Source: Halomarina oriensis
Lineage (GTDB): Archaea; Halobacteriota; Halobacteria; Halobacteriales; Haloarculaceae
Direction: 5' to 3'
Assembly (NCBI RefSeq): GCF_009791395.1
Contig: NZ_WSZK01000021.1
Coordinates: forward strand, 1 to 53,760
DNA: 53,760 nt
Position numbers and translations under genes: made by a program. Under the pieces are notes generated by a model. It made no database searches. It was given only the letters and a program-made list of their open reading frames with translations, and was not told the DNA's origin. Below, one piece after another: positions 36,352-45,241 of this stretch. Positions within the stretch are counted from its first letter, which is position 1; every line of letters starts with the position of its first letter.

Positions 36352-36819
36352 ATGCCCGATGTGGACCTCGACAGCATCGACCGAGCCATCATCCACGCGC
36401 TCCAGGCGGACGCCCGCCACACCTCGTCGTCGACCATCGCCGAAGACGTCGGTGTCTCCGCGAGCACCGTCCGGAACCGTATCGCTCGCCTCGAAGAGAC
36501 GGGGATCGTCCGCGGCTACCACGCGGACGTGGACTACGAACGCGCCGGCTACCAGTTGTACACCCTCATCGTCTGTACCGCTCCGATTCCCCAGCGTGAG
36601 GAACTCGCACGCGACGCCCTCGACATCGAGGGCGTCGTCTCGGTCCGGGAGGTGATGACGGGAGCCGAGAACGTCCACATCGGCGTCGTCGGCACCGACG
36701 GCGACGACCTGAGCCGAATCGGTCGGGAACTCAACGACCTCGGTTTCGAGATCGTCGACGAGGACCTCATCCGCAACGACTTCGCGAACCCGTACCACGG
36801 GTTCGAAAGGACAGATTAG
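36352..36819 (+). CDS. Lrp/AsnC-family transcriptional regulator
   Basis: 155 residues from the ATG at 36352. An N-terminal HTH (DSIDRAIIHALQADARHTSSSTIAEDVGVSASTVRNRI) precedes a RAM/TrkA-C-like sensing domain (VVSVREVMTGAENVHIGVVGTDGDDLSRI). Such regulators bind amino acids and act on nearby transport or metabolic genes. Its stop codon overlaps a palindrome (36818-36830) placed ahead of the next operon. Downstream are TrkA-N and an APC permease, upstream the trans-sulfuration gene. It may regulate both. Confidence 0.92.
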   Translation: MPDVDLDSIDRAIIHALQADARHTSSSTIAEDVGVSASTVRNRIARLEETGIVRGYHADVDYERAGYQLYTLIVCTAPIPQREELARDALDIEGVVSVREVMTGAENVHIGVVGTDGDDLSRIGRELNDLGFEIVDEDLIRNDFANPYHGFERTD

Positions 36820-36845
36820 CAATTATTGCTGCATATTTTGCGGAA
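36818..36845. promoter_or_regulatory. Putative operator upstream of trkA/APC operon
   Basis: AGCAAT-T-ATTGCT (36818-36830) is a perfect 6-bp inverted repeat overlapping the lrp stop. TTTTGCGGAA follows at 36836-36845. The pair lies 60-85 bp upstream of the trkA-like ATG, suited to an operator for the adjacent Lrp-type regulator. Confidence 0.5.
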
Positions 36846-36902
36846 TCGAGAATAGAATGAGCTAGTTCTTATGTTTCCGTCTCGAATGGGGGGTATCCGA
36901 AG

Positions 36903-37364
36903 ATGACGACATCGACACCACCCCCGACCTCGCGCCGGGCCTCCGTCCCGGCCGGTCGCCCGGAGAACGCTCGAACCATCCACGTCGTCGGTGGCGGACG
37001 GGTCGGCCGTGCGCTGGTCGACCGACTCCGCACCGACGGTGCCCACGCGTGTCTCGTCGACGACACGCCCGACGTCGTCACCGAGGCGATGGCCGCCGGC
37101 GTGCCCGTCGTCGAGGGCGACCCGACCGACTCCGTCGTGCTGGAACGAGCAGGGCTCTCCGAGGCCGACGCCGTCGTCGCCGCGACGACGAGCGACGGGT
37201 CGAACCTGCTCGTCGCCCAACTCGCTCGTACGTGCTTCGACGTGGAGACGGTCCTCGTCCGGGTCAACGACCCCGACCACGTCGAGACGTTCCGGCCACT
37301 GGACTACGAGACGGTCTGTGTGACGAGCAACGTCGAGGACGCGCTCGCGGGTCGCCTTCGATGA
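36903..37364 (+). CDS. TrkA-N domain NAD-binding regulatory protein
   Basis: 153 residues. After a Pro/Arg-rich head, a Rossmann fold has IHVVGGGRVGRALVDRL (GxGxxG), an acidic strand end (CLVDD) and VVEGDPTDSVVLERAGL typical of TrkA-N. Proteins of this type bind NAD(H) and gate partner transporters. It lacks the TrkA-C module. Its TGA overlaps the APC permease ATG by four bases (ATGA), so they are co-translated and likely form a complex. Confidence 0.92.
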   Translation: MTTSTPPPTSRRASVPAGRPENARTIHVVGGGRVGRALVDRLRTDGAHACLVDDTPDVVTEAMAAGVPVVEGDPTDSVVLERAGLSEADAVVAATTSDGSNLLVAQLARTCFDVETVLVRVNDPDHVETFRPLDYETVCVTSNVEDALAGRLR

Positions 37365-39544
37365 CCGGGAAGACGCTCGAACGCGACCTCGGCCTCGGCG
37401 CGGTGTTCGCCATCAGCATCGGCGCGATGATCGGGAGCGGTATCTTCATCCTGCCGGCGCTGGCGCTGAGCGTCGCCGGCCCCGCCGTCGTCGTCGCGTA
37501 CCTGCTGGCGGGCCTGCTCGTCGTCCCGGCCGCCCTCTCGAAGTCCGAGATGGCGACGGCCATGCCCGAAGCCGGTGGGACGTACATCTTCATCGAACGC
37601 GGGATGGGGCCGTTGCTCGGCACCATCGCCGGCATCGGGACGTGGTTCTCGCTGTCGTTCAAGAGCGCGCTGGCGCTCGTCGGCGGCGTCCCCTACCTCG
37701 TGTTGCTGTTCGACCTGCCCGTCCGGGAGGTCGCACTCGCGCTGGCGGCCCTGCTCGTCGTCGTCAACCTGCTCGGGGCGAAACAGACCGGCCGGCTCCA
37801 GGTCGTCATCGTCGTCCTCATGCTCGCCGCGCTGTCGTGGTTCGTCGTCGGCAGCGCCGGCAGCGTCGAGCAGGCCAACTTCCAGCCGTTCCTCACCGAC
37901 GGCTGGGGCGGCCTGCTGGCGGCGACGGGTCTCGTCTTCGTCTCCTACGCGGGCGTGACGAAGGTGGCGAGCGTCGCCGAGGAGGTCGAGGACCCCGGCC
38001 GGAACATCCCGCTGGGCATCCTCGGCTCGCTGGTGTTCACGACGCTGCTGTACGTCGGCATCGTCGCCATCATCGTCGGCGTCACCGACGCCGGGGTGGT
38101 CGCGGGGTCGGACACGCCGGTCGCCGACGCCGCCGACGTGACCCTCGGGACGTTCGGCCTGTGGGCTGTCGTCGGCGCGGCGATGCTCGCGCTGGTCAGC
38201 ACGGCCAACGCCGGCATCCTCTCGTCGTCGCGCTACCCGCTTGCGATGAGCCGGGACCGTCTCGCGCCGCCGTCGTTCAGCCACATCCACGACCGGTTCG
38301 GGACGCCGACGCGGGCCATCACGCTCACCGGCGCGGTGATGCTCGCGCTCATCGCGTTCGTCCCCGTCCTCGACATCGCGAAACTCGCGAGCGCGTTCCA
38401 GATTCTCGTCTTCGTGCTCGTCAACGCGGCCGTCGTCGCTTTCCGCGAGGGGAGCGCCGACTACGAACCGACGTTCCACAGTCCGCTCTACCCCTGGATG
38501 CAGGTGTTCGGCGCTCTCAGCGGCCTCGCCCTGCTCACGCAGATGGGGACGGTTCCCATCGTCGGGGCGCTCGTCATCGTCCTCGGCAGTGTGGCGTGGT
38601 ACTACGGCTACGCCCGCCGCCGCGTCCACCGCGAGGGGGCGGCGACCGACATCGTCCGCCGACGGGTGGGTCGGGACGTCCTCGCGGCGACGGCCGACGT
38701 CGTCGCGGACGAGGACGCCACCGAGGTACTCGTCGCACTCACCCGCGAGTCGGCCCCGGACCGCGAGGCGGCGCTCGTCCGCCTGGCCGCCGACCTCGTG
38801 CGCGACCGTGACGGCCGCGTCGAGGTCGTCCGCTTCGAGGAGGTGCCCGACCAGGCCCCACTCGACGGGACGGCGACGGCACAGTCGCCCGCCGACGTCG
38901 CCTTCGAGGAGCGACTCGCCGCGCTGGCGGCCGACCTCGACGTGCCCGTCGAGACGGGTGAAGTCGTCAGTCACGACACGAAACACGCCGTCGTCAACCA
39001 CGCCGCCGACCGCGGCGTCGACACCATCGTCGCCGAACACGAGCGCCTCCGTCTGCGCTCGCGGGTCGTCGGCGACCCCATCGACTGGGTCGTCCGGCAC
39101 GCGCCCTGTGACGTGGTACTCGTCGAGAACCGGGGCTACGACGCGCCACGAACGGTCGTCCTCGAGAGCGACGACGGCCCGTTCGACCCCGGGACGGTGG
39201 CCGTCGCCGACAGACTCGCCAGCGCCGCCGGTGGACAGGTCGCCTTCCGGTTCGGCGCGTCGGCCGACCCGCCCGAACGTGCCGAGCGGACGCTGGCCGA
39301 CTACCAGCGGGAACTGGCGGCGCTCTGTTCCGCGCCCGTCGCCCCCGCGTCCTACCGGACCGACGGTGGCCTCCCGCCGGCCCCGGACCTCGTCGTCCGT
39401 CGCGGGGCCGACCACCGCCTCCGGGGGGCGCTGTTCGACCGCGACCCGAACACGCCGCCGGCGTGTACCGAACTGACGGTCTACCCCCACGAGTCCGGGC
39501 GGCCGGGGCTGGTCCGGCGACTGCTCGAACGCGTCGTGTTCTGA
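37361..39544 (+). CDS. APC-family amino-acid permease fused to universal-stress-type domains
   Basis: 727 residues from the ATG at 37361. A permease of about twelve helices occupies ~1-425 (GAVFAISIGAMIGSGIFILP, with the GSG-I motif; then ANAGILSSSRYPLAMSRD). The cytoplasmic tail (~430-727) has two Usp-like halves: TEVLVALTRESAPDREAALVRLA and DTIVAEHERLRLRSRVVGDPIDWVVRHAPCDVVLVE. The ATPase-type G-2x-G-9x-G motif is not intact. The tail probably senses nucleotide or stress state and controls transport. TrkA-N is encoded just upstream. Confidence 0.93.
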   Translation: MTGKTLERDLGLGAVFAISIGAMIGSGIFILPALALSVAGPAVVVAYLLAGLLVVPAALSKSEMATAMPEAGGTYIFIERGMGPLLGTIAGIGTWFSLSFKSALALVGGVPYLVLLFDLPVREVALALAALLVVVNLLGAKQTGRLQVVIVVLMLAALSWFVVGSAGSVEQANFQPFLTDGWGGLLAATGLVFVSYAGVTKVASVAEEVEDPGRNIPLGILGSLVFTTLLYVGIVAIIVGVTDAGVVAGSDTPVADAADVTLGTFGLWAVVGAAMLALVSTANAGILSSSRYPLAMSRDRLAPPSFSHIHDRFGTPTRAITLTGAVMLALIAFVPVLDIAKLASAFQILVFVLVNAAVVAFREGSADYEPTFHSPLYPWMQVFGALSGLALLTQMGTVPIVGALVIVLGSVAWYYGYARRRVHREGAATDIVRRRVGRDVLAATADVVADEDATEVLVALTRESAPDREAALVRLAADLVRDRDGRVEVVRFEEVPDQAPLDGTATAQSPADVAFEERLAALAADLDVPVETGEVVSHDTKHAVVNHAADRGVDTIVAEHERLRLRSRVVGDPIDWVVRHAPCDVVLVENRGYDAPRTVVLESDDGPFDPGTVAVADRLASAAGGQVAFRFGASADPPERAERTLADYQRELAALCSAPVAPASYRTDGGLPPAPDLVVRRGADHRLRGALFDRDPNTPPACTELTVYPHESGRPGLVRRLLERVVF

Positions 39545-39555
39545 CACCCGACACA

Positions 39556-39727
39556 CCGCCTTTCGGCGGGCTTCGAAGCCCTCAAGTAGGCAACGAAGGT
39601 AGTCCCGGCAACTCGCTGGACGGACGGGCACCAGCGGGCACCTGCTACGGCAGGCCGGAATGTGGCCCGCGTGGCTCCGTCGGAGTCGCGTCCTGGCTGA
39701 ACCGCCAACGCCCGTCGGTGAACACAC
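39556..39727 (+). ncRNA. Structured leader or small RNA upstream of rpl15e (candidate)
   Basis: The 183-bp gap holds several stem-loops: CCGCC-TTTC-GGCGG (39556-39569), GGGCT-TCGA-AGCCC (39568-39581), CGCTGG...CCAGCG (39614-39619/39631-39636), CCTGC-TACG-GCAGG (39641-39654) and CTCC-GTC-GGAG (39675-39685). The first may terminate the APC transcript. The rest could form an autoregulatory L15e leader or a separate RNA. No TATA box was pinpointed. Confidence 0.35.
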
Positions 39728-40318
39728 ATGGCACGAAGCTTCTACGCTCACATCAAGGAGGCCTGGGAGTCCCCGAAGGAGGGGAAACTCGCAGAGCTAC
39801 AGTGGCAGCGACAGCAGGAGTGGCGACGACAGGGGGCCATCGAGCGCGTCGAGCGCCCGACCCGCCTCGACCGCGCCCGCGAACTGGGCTACAAGGCGAA
39901 ACAGGGCGTCGTCGTCGCCCGCGTCTCCGTCCGCAAGGGCGGTGCCCGCAAACAGCGCTTCAAGGCGGGCCGCCGCTCGAAGCGCCAAGGCGTCAACAAG
40001 ATCACCCGGAACAAGAACCTCCAGCGCATCGCGGAGGAGCGCTCCCAGCGCCGCTACCGGAACCTGCGTGTCCTCAACAGCTACTGGGTCGGCGAAGACG
40101 GTTCGCAGAAGTGGTTCGAGGTGATCCTCCTCGACCCCAACCACCCCGCCATCCAGAACGACGACGACCTCAACTGGATCTGCGCCGACTCCCAGAAGGG
40201 TCGCGCGTTCCGCGGCAAGACCGCCGCCGGCCAGAAGGGGCGCGGCCTCAACAACCGCGGTACGGGCGCGGAGAAGGTCCGCCCGTCCATCGGCGCGAAC
40301 GACAACCGCGGCAAGTAA
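39728..40318 (+). CDS. rpl15e: 50S ribosomal protein L15e
   Basis: 196 residues matching the archaeal/eukaryal L15e family over its whole length: MARSFYAHIKEAWESPKEG, LGYKAKQGVVVARVSVRKGGARK, RNLRVLNSYWVGEDG and FRGKTAAGQKGRGL. It is a 23S-binding core protein of the large subunit. It starts 183 bp after the APC permease, with a hairpin-rich spacer that may regulate it. The gene is monocistronic. Its basic composition contrasts with the acidic surroundings, as expected. Confidence 0.98.
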   Translation: MARSFYAHIKEAWESPKEGKLAELQWQRQQEWRRQGAIERVERPTRLDRARELGYKAKQGVVVARVSVRKGGARKQRFKAGRRSKRQGVNKITRNKNLQRIAEERSQRRYRNLRVLNSYWVGEDGSQKWFEVILLDPNHPAIQNDDDLNWICADSQKGRAFRGKTAAGQKGRGLNNRGTGAEKVRPSIGANDNRGK

Positions 40319-40397
40319 CTCGGCCACGAGGCCGATTCAGTTCTCTCCGTTCTCACGACCGCCCAGCGACGGTGCCGTCCTGTCGCGTTCGTCTCGT

Positions 40398-41192
40398 TCA
40401 GGAGAGCTGTGACCCGCCGTCGACCCACAGGTTCGTCCCGGTCACGTAGTCGGCCTGGTCGCTCGCCAGGTAGAGGTACGCCCCCGCGAGGTCCTCGGGG
40501 CGACCCGCCCGTGTCGGCGGTCCGACTCGCTCGTCGTCTGCGTCCCCACCGCCGACGGACTGTTCGGCCCGCTCGGACCAGCCCTCCGTTATCTCGGTGG
40601 CGATGGGGCCGGGGGCGACGGCGTTGACCCGGACGCCGTACTGTGCCAACTCGAACGCCGCGCTTCGGGTGATCATCCGAATCGCGCCCTTCGTCGCGGC
40701 GTAGTGGGAGTGGCCCCACTCGGGTTTGCGAGAGGTGGTGGAGGCGGTGTTGACGATGGCTCCCGGTTCGTCGCGTTCGATCATGTCGTTGGCCGCCGCC
40801 TGCGTCCCGAAGAAGACACCCCGTGTGTTGACGGCGTTGACTCGCTCGAACTGCTCGAGGGTCACCTCCCGGAACGGTTCGTTGACGTGGACGCCCGCGT
40901 TGTTGACCATCACGTCGACGCCGCCGAACGCGCGGGCGGCCTTGACGACCGACCGAATCTGGTCGGGATCGCTCACGTCCGTCTCGACGTACTCCGCCTC
41001 GCCGCCGGCCTCTCGTATCACCTCGTGGGTCGGTGTGGTCTCCTCCTCGACCTTCGGGGCCTCGCGGACGTCCGCGACGACCACCGTCGCGCCCGCCTCG
41101 CCGAACCCTCGTGCGACCGCTCGTCCGATACCGGCACTCCCGCCGGTCACGATGACCGTCTCGTCGTCGAACGCGCCGTAGATGTCGCCCAT
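40398..41192 (-). CDS. Short-chain dehydrogenase/reductase
   Basis: 264 residues. Classical SDR: TGGSAGIG (16-23), D41 after the beta-2 strand (favouring NAD over NADP), NNAG (97-100), catalytic S151 and Y164-x3-K168 in HYAATK, and a C-terminal DGG. Family relatives include 3-oxoacyl-ACP reductase and glucose/sugar dehydrogenases. The substrate is unknown. It is downstream of the L15e stop (convergent) and monocistronic. It is separated by 84 bp from the aminotransferase stop. Confidence 0.92.
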   Translation of the reverse strand: MGDIYGAFDDETVIVTGGSAGIGRAVARGFGEAGATVVVADVREAPKVEEETTPTHEVIREAGGEAEYVETDVSDPDQIRSVVKAARAFGGVDVMVNNAGVHVNEPFREVTLEQFERVNAVNTRGVFFGTQAAANDMIERDEPGAIVNTASTTSRKPEWGHSHYAATKGAIRMITRSAAFELAQYGVRVNAVAPGPIATEITEGWSERAEQSVGGGDADDERVGPPTRAGRPEDLAGAYLYLASDQADYVTGTNLWVDGGSQLS

Positions 41193-41276
41193 GAACCGTG
41201 GTACTCGCGCCGCCCGCTTAGTCGTCCGGCCGGCGTCGTCTCCGTGGCCCGTCCACGGTGTGTCCTGGGCGTCCGC

Positions 41277-42650
41277 TCAGCCGTCGAGTGCGGCCGCCAC
41301 GCCGGCCTCGAACCGCTCGGCGATGTCGTCAACCTCCTCGCTCGTGACGACCAGCGGCGGCAGGAACCGGACGGTCGCTCCTTCGCGCCCGCCGCGTTCG
41401 ACGACGAGGCCGCGCTCGAAGCACTCGCGCTGGACGGCGACGGCGAGGTCCGAATCGGGCGGGTGTGCCCCCGTCGCGTCGGCCCCGGCGTCGGTGTCGA
41501 CCAGTTCGACGCCGAGCATCAGTCCGCGGCCGCGAACGTCCGCGAGTTCGGGGCGACCGCTCGCGCTCTCCCGCAGGTGGTCGAGCAGGCGCTCGCCGAC
41601 GTCGGCAGCGTGGGCCGGCAGGTCCTCTTCGACGATGTACTCCAGGGCGGCGCGGCCGGCGGCCATCCCGAGTTGGTGGCCGCGGAAGGTACCGACGTGC
41701 GCACCGGCGGCCCACTCGTCGTAGCGTTCGTGGTAGACGAGGATGGAGAGGGGGACGCCGCCGCCGACGGCCTTCGAGAGCAGGACGGCGTCGGGGACGA
41801 CGTCGGCGTGCTCGAAGGCGTACATCGTGCCCGTCCGGCCGACGCCCGACTGTATCTCGTCGAGGACGAGCGGCACGTCGTGTTCGCGGGTGATACGGCG
41901 CATCTCGCGGAGCCAGCCGTCGGGCGACGGGATGGACCCGCCCTCGCCCTGCATCGGTTCGAGCACCATCGCCGCGGGGTCCTCGACGCCCGACAGCGGG
42001 TCCGAGAGCAGCGACTCGGTCTGTGCGGCGAGCGCCTCGTGTTCGGCCTCCCCGCCGATGCCCAGTGGCGGGCGGTAGTCGTACGGGTACGGGAGGTGGT
42101 GGACGTTGCCGGGCACCTCGACGTGTTCGCGGGGAGCGGTGTCGCCCATCAGCGCGAGCGACCCGGCCGTCATGCCGTGGTACGCGCCGCGGAACGCCAG
42201 CACGTCGCGGTTGCCCGTCGACGTCTGCATGAGTTTGAGAGCGGCTTCGACCGCGTCGGTGCCGGCCGGGCTACAGAACTGGACGCGGGCGTTCTCGGCG
42301 AACTCCTCGGGGAGCGTCGCCAGCACGGTGTCGAGGAACGCGTCACGGACGGGCGTCGTCAGGTCCAGCGTGTGGGTCGGCCGGCCGTCGTCGAGCACCG
42401 CTCGAATCGCGTCGACGACGACCGGGTGGTTGTGTCCAAGCGGGATGGACCCCGCCCCCGCCAGACAGTCGTAGTAGCGGTTCCCCTCGACGTCGACGAG
42501 TTCGACACCCTCCGCGTGGTCGACGGCCATCGGGAGGTAGCGCGGGTAGGTCCGGGCGTTCGACTCCCTGCTCGCCTGCCTGTCCACCAGCCGTTCGTTC
42601 GACGGGTCGCCGGAGCGCCGGCCAGCCCCCCGGTCGCTATCGTCTGTCAC
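41277..42650 (-). CDS. Class III aminotransferase (diaminobutyrate/acetylornithine type)
   Basis: 457 residues from a GTG at 42650. The PLP lysine lies in VLLSKAVGGGVPLS. Other hallmarks are DCLAGAGSIPLGHNHP, SPAGTDAVEAALKLM, FRGAYHGMTAGS, MVLEPMQGEGGSIPSP and VLDEIQSGVGRTG. It best resembles 2,4-diaminobutyrate:2-oxoglutarate aminotransferases, used in ectoine, siderophore or diamine synthesis, but no such cluster adjoins it. 4-aminobutyrate or ornithine aminotransferase are alternatives. YqeC is divergently transcribed next to it. Confidence 0.9.
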   Translation of the reverse strand: MTDDSDRGAGRRSGDPSNERLVDRQASRESNARTYPRYLPMAVDHAEGVELVDVEGNRYYDCLAGAGSIPLGHNHPVVVDAIRAVLDDGRPTHTLDLTTPVRDAFLDTVLATLPEEFAENARVQFCSPAGTDAVEAALKLMQTSTGNRDVLAFRGAYHGMTAGSLALMGDTAPREHVEVPGNVHHLPYPYDYRPPLGIGGEAEHEALAAQTESLLSDPLSGVEDPAAMVLEPMQGEGGSIPSPDGWLREMRRITREHDVPLVLDEIQSGVGRTGTMYAFEHADVVPDAVLLSKAVGGGVPLSILVYHERYDEWAAGAHVGTFRGHQLGMAAGRAALEYIVEEDLPAHAADVGERLLDHLRESASGRPELADVRGRGLMLGVELVDTDAGADATGAHPPDSDLAVAVQRECFERGLVVERGGREGATVRFLPPLVVTSEEVDDIAERFEAGVAAALDG

Positions 42651-42754
42651 TGTGTAGTACTCTGGAGTCCCAGCGGTGTAGTCGTTGCTTGCGTCGTATT
42701 CCGTCTTCGATGCCCCGACACAACACTCTCCACGGTGCCCCGAGCAGGTACGGT

Positions 42755-43489
42755 ATGGACCTCTCCGAAGCGCTCGGTGCGACCCGCGAGGACGACCGGA
42801 CGCCCGTCGTGAGCGTCGTCGGTGCGGGCGGGAAGAAGACGACGCTGTGGACGCTCGCCGACCGTCTCCCGGCGATCGTCACCGCGAGCGTCCGTATCCC
42901 GATTTTCGACGACAAGATGGCCGTCGCCGTCACCCCCGACCCCGTCGCGGCACTCGACGAACACGACGACCGACCGCTCGGGTTGGTCCCCGAACGGGCC
43001 GCGCCCGACGACCCGCGTTACGCCGGCTACGAGAACGAGACGGTCGACGCCATCGCGGCGAACGTGGACGACCCCGTTCTGGTGAAGGCCGACGGCGCAC
43101 GCAACCGCGAGTTCAAAGCGCCTGACGAGCACGAACCGCAACTGCCGTCGAGCACGACCTCCGTCGTCGCGCTGGCGAGCGTGCAGGTCGTCGGGAAGCC
43201 ACTGACCGAAGAGCACGTCCACCGTCCCGAACTGGTCGCGGACCTCGCGGACCTCGCGGTCGGCGACACCGTCGAACCGATTCACGTCGCCCGTGTCCTC
43301 GCCAGCGAACGCGGCGGGCGGAAGGACATCCCACCGAACGCACGGGTCGTTCCGACGCTCAACAAGGTCGACGACGAGGAGTGGGCGGCCGTGGCCCGCG
43401 ACGTCGCCGACGCCGTCCACGACCGCTGTTCGGTCCCCTACGTCGCGTCGACGTGCCTGCGAGAGGGACGGCTGGTCGAGACGGTCTGA
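42755..43489 (+). CDS. yqeC: YqeC-type selenium/molybdenum cofactor protein
   Basis: 244 residues from the ATG at 42755. A P-loop-like VVGAGGKKTTLW (22-33) is followed by conserved VKADGARNREFKAPDEHEP and VVALASVQVVGKPL, matching the YqeC family, which in bacteria clusters with selenium-dependent molybdenum hydroxylase maturation genes. The biochemical role is not settled. No YqeB partner is in the window, but MobA lies about 1.1 kb away. It converges with the APH-type gene at a 13-bp distance. Confidence 0.85.
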   Translation: MDLSEALGATREDDRTPVVSVVGAGGKKTTLWTLADRLPAIVTASVRIPIFDDKMAVAVTPDPVAALDEHDDRPLGLVPERAAPDDPRYAGYENETVDAIAANVDDPVLVKADGARNREFKAPDEHEPQLPSSTTSVVALASVQVVGKPLTEEHVHRPELVADLADLAVGDTVEPIHVARVLASERGGRKDIPPNARVVPTLNKVDDEEWAAVARDVADAVHDRCSVPYVASTCLREGRLVETV

Positions 43490-43502
43490 CTCCGGTCGGC
43501 CG

Positions 43503-44546
43503 CTACCCCGTCGCTCGAACCGCCGCGAGACGGTCGGCGACGAACCGTCGGGACCGCTCGGCCACCGCGTCGGCGTCGGTCTCCCGTGTGAACTGCATCG
43601 CGTAGTCGAACGCCTTCAGTCGATACGCCCTCGCATAGAGTCGATAGCACGGGTAGCGCTGGTCGAAGAGGTCGTCCGGGTCGCACCCGCGTCGCTCGGC
43701 GTACGTCGCTCTGAGCGTCTCGCGGAGCGTCGCGGCCTCGTCGGTCCCCCCCAGCGGGAGATCGACGAGCGCTGCCTCGGCCTTGGCGACGTCGAGCAGC
43801 GCGTCGCCGACGAGGCCGCTCGTGTCGAGGACGCCCCGGACGAGCGGGTCGGCGTCCTCGCCACCGAGCACGAGGTTGGCGAGGCGGTAGTCCCGAACCA
43901 CGAGCGACGGGGCGGGTGATTCGGGGACCGCGGAGGCGTCCACCAGCGCCGCCCGGACCTCGCTTGCGAGGTCGGCGAATCGTGGTTCGGCGTCGGTGAG
44001 CGGGCCGTCGCCACCGAGCGCGGCGGTCACGTCCTCGGCCATCGCGTCGAACTGCGCACACCACGAGTCGAACGCGGGAGCGACGACGAGTTGCCCGTCT
44101 TCGACCGTCAACTGGCCGTAGCGGTCGGGGGTCCCGAGGTCGTGTATCGCCGCGAGATGTGTCGCCGCCTCCCGGACGAGTCGGTCGCGTGTCGCCGGCG
44201 AGAGCGTCGGGACGTGGTCGACGTCCCGACCCTCGACGAACGCCATCACGTACGACGGCGTGTCGAGCGGTCCGTCGTCGGCCGGGAGGGTGGCCAGCAC
44301 CTCGGGAACGGGAACCGGCGTCCCCCGACCGATACGCTCCAGAACGGCGGGTTCGGCGAGGAACGCGGCTTCGGTGGCGTACAGCGGTGTCTTCAGGACG
44401 GCCGTCTCGGCTTCACCGTCGAGTCGGTAGAGCGCGTTGACGCCCTTCTCGATGCGTGTGACGCCTCGGAGGGGACCGTCGAGCACTCGTCTCGCCACCT
44501 CGCGGACGGTGTCGAGGGGAGGGTCGTCGCGGGCATCGTCGGGCAT
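43503..44546 (-). CDS. Aminoglycoside-phosphotransferase-fold kinase
   Basis: 347 residues. The APH kinase fold is visible: LYRLDGEAETAVLKTPLY (ATP-binding beta sheet and Lys), then LVVRDYRLANLVL replacing the usual HGDxxxxN (Arg for His, Asp kept) and VLDTSGLVGDALLDVAKAEA in the metal-binding area. An H-to-R change beside the catalytic Asp is uncommon but compatible with activity. Substrates of the family include choline, homoserine, sugars and drugs. Here it is unknown. MobA starts downstream on the same strand. Confidence 0.84.
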   Translation of the reverse strand: MPDDARDDPPLDTVREVARRVLDGPLRGVTRIEKGVNALYRLDGEAETAVLKTPLYATEAAFLAEPAVLERIGRGTPVPVPEVLATLPADDGPLDTPSYVMAFVEGRDVDHVPTLSPATRDRLVREAATHLAAIHDLGTPDRYGQLTVEDGQLVVAPAFDSWCAQFDAMAEDVTAALGGDGPLTDAEPRFADLASEVRAALVDASAVPESPAPSLVVRDYRLANLVLGGEDADPLVRGVLDTSGLVGDALLDVAKAEAALVDLPLGGTDEAATLRETLRATYAERRGCDPDDLFDQRYPCYRLYARAYRLKAFDYAMQFTRETDADAVAERSRRFVADRLAAVRATG

Positions 44547-44592
44547 GGGCCACGTCCACGTGACCTGTCGATAAAGCTACGCCACGGTCGAC

Positions 44593-45207
44593 TCACTCCG
44601 CGAAGTGTTCGGCCGCCTGCTCGAACTCCTCGCGGGTGTTCAGGTTCTCGAACGTCTCGACCGACCCGCGAGCACGAACCGACTCCTCGTCGACGACGAC
44701 CCAGTCCAGGTCTTCGAGCGGCGCGAGTATCTTGTGGTCGTCACGCGCCAGCGCCCGGTCGCAGGCGTCGGCCATCGTCTCGGCCCGGTAGACGGTGTGA
44801 GTCGTCTGGTACCAGCCGTCGTCGAGTTTCGGGACGGCGGCGTCGTGGCCCCGCGCTCGCTCGGCGAGCAGGTCGACGACCCGATGGTCGAGGAACGGCA
44901 TGTCACAGGCACAGACGAACGCGTACTCGGTCTCGACGGCGCGGAGGCCGGTTCGGATGCCGGCCATCGGCCCCTCGTCGGGGGCCGGGTCGACGGCGAA
45001 CGCGACGGGGAGCGGGTAGTCCGCGAGAGCGTCCGCGATGGCGTCGCGCTGGTCGCCCCGGCAGTTGACGATCACTGCGTCGACGGCCTCGACCAGTCGG
45101 TCGGCGACCCGGCGGACCATCGGGACGCCCGCGAGGCCGGCGACGGCCTTGTCCGCCTCGCCGAACCGCGTCGAGCGCCCGCCCGCGACGACGACGGCGG
45201 TGAGCAT
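44593..45207 (-). CDS. mobA: Molybdenum cofactor guanylyltransferase MobA
   Basis: 204 residues. The nucleotidyltransferase N-terminus VVVAGGRSTRFGEADKAVAGLAG fits the LxGGxSxRxGxxK consensus. GPMAGIRTGL and VCACDMPFLD (metal site) follow. MobA attaches GMP to molybdopterin to form MGD, the cofactor of DMSO-reductase-family enzymes such as the formate dehydrogenase encoded at 45903-49193 on the same strand. Length is normal. A 34-bp gap separates it from the small gene upstream. Confidence 0.93.
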   Translation of the reverse strand: MLTAVVVAGGRSTRFGEADKAVAGLAGVPMVRRVADRLVEAVDAVIVNCRGDQRDAIADALADYPLPVAFAVDPAPDEGPMAGIRTGLRAVETEYAFVCACDMPFLDHRVVDLLAERARGHDAAVPKLDDGWYQTTHTVYRAETMADACDRALARDDHKILAPLEDLDWVVVDEESVRARGSVETFENLNTREEFEQAAEHFAE

Positions 45208-45241
45208 GGCCGGTCTTCGACCGCGTGTCGCAAAAGCCTCC

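Noticed and set aside
37304-39751. 815-residue minus-strand frame opposite the APC permease
   Set aside because: Typical GC-rich antisense shadow full of Arg, Asp and Val; the plus-strand permease is clearly real.
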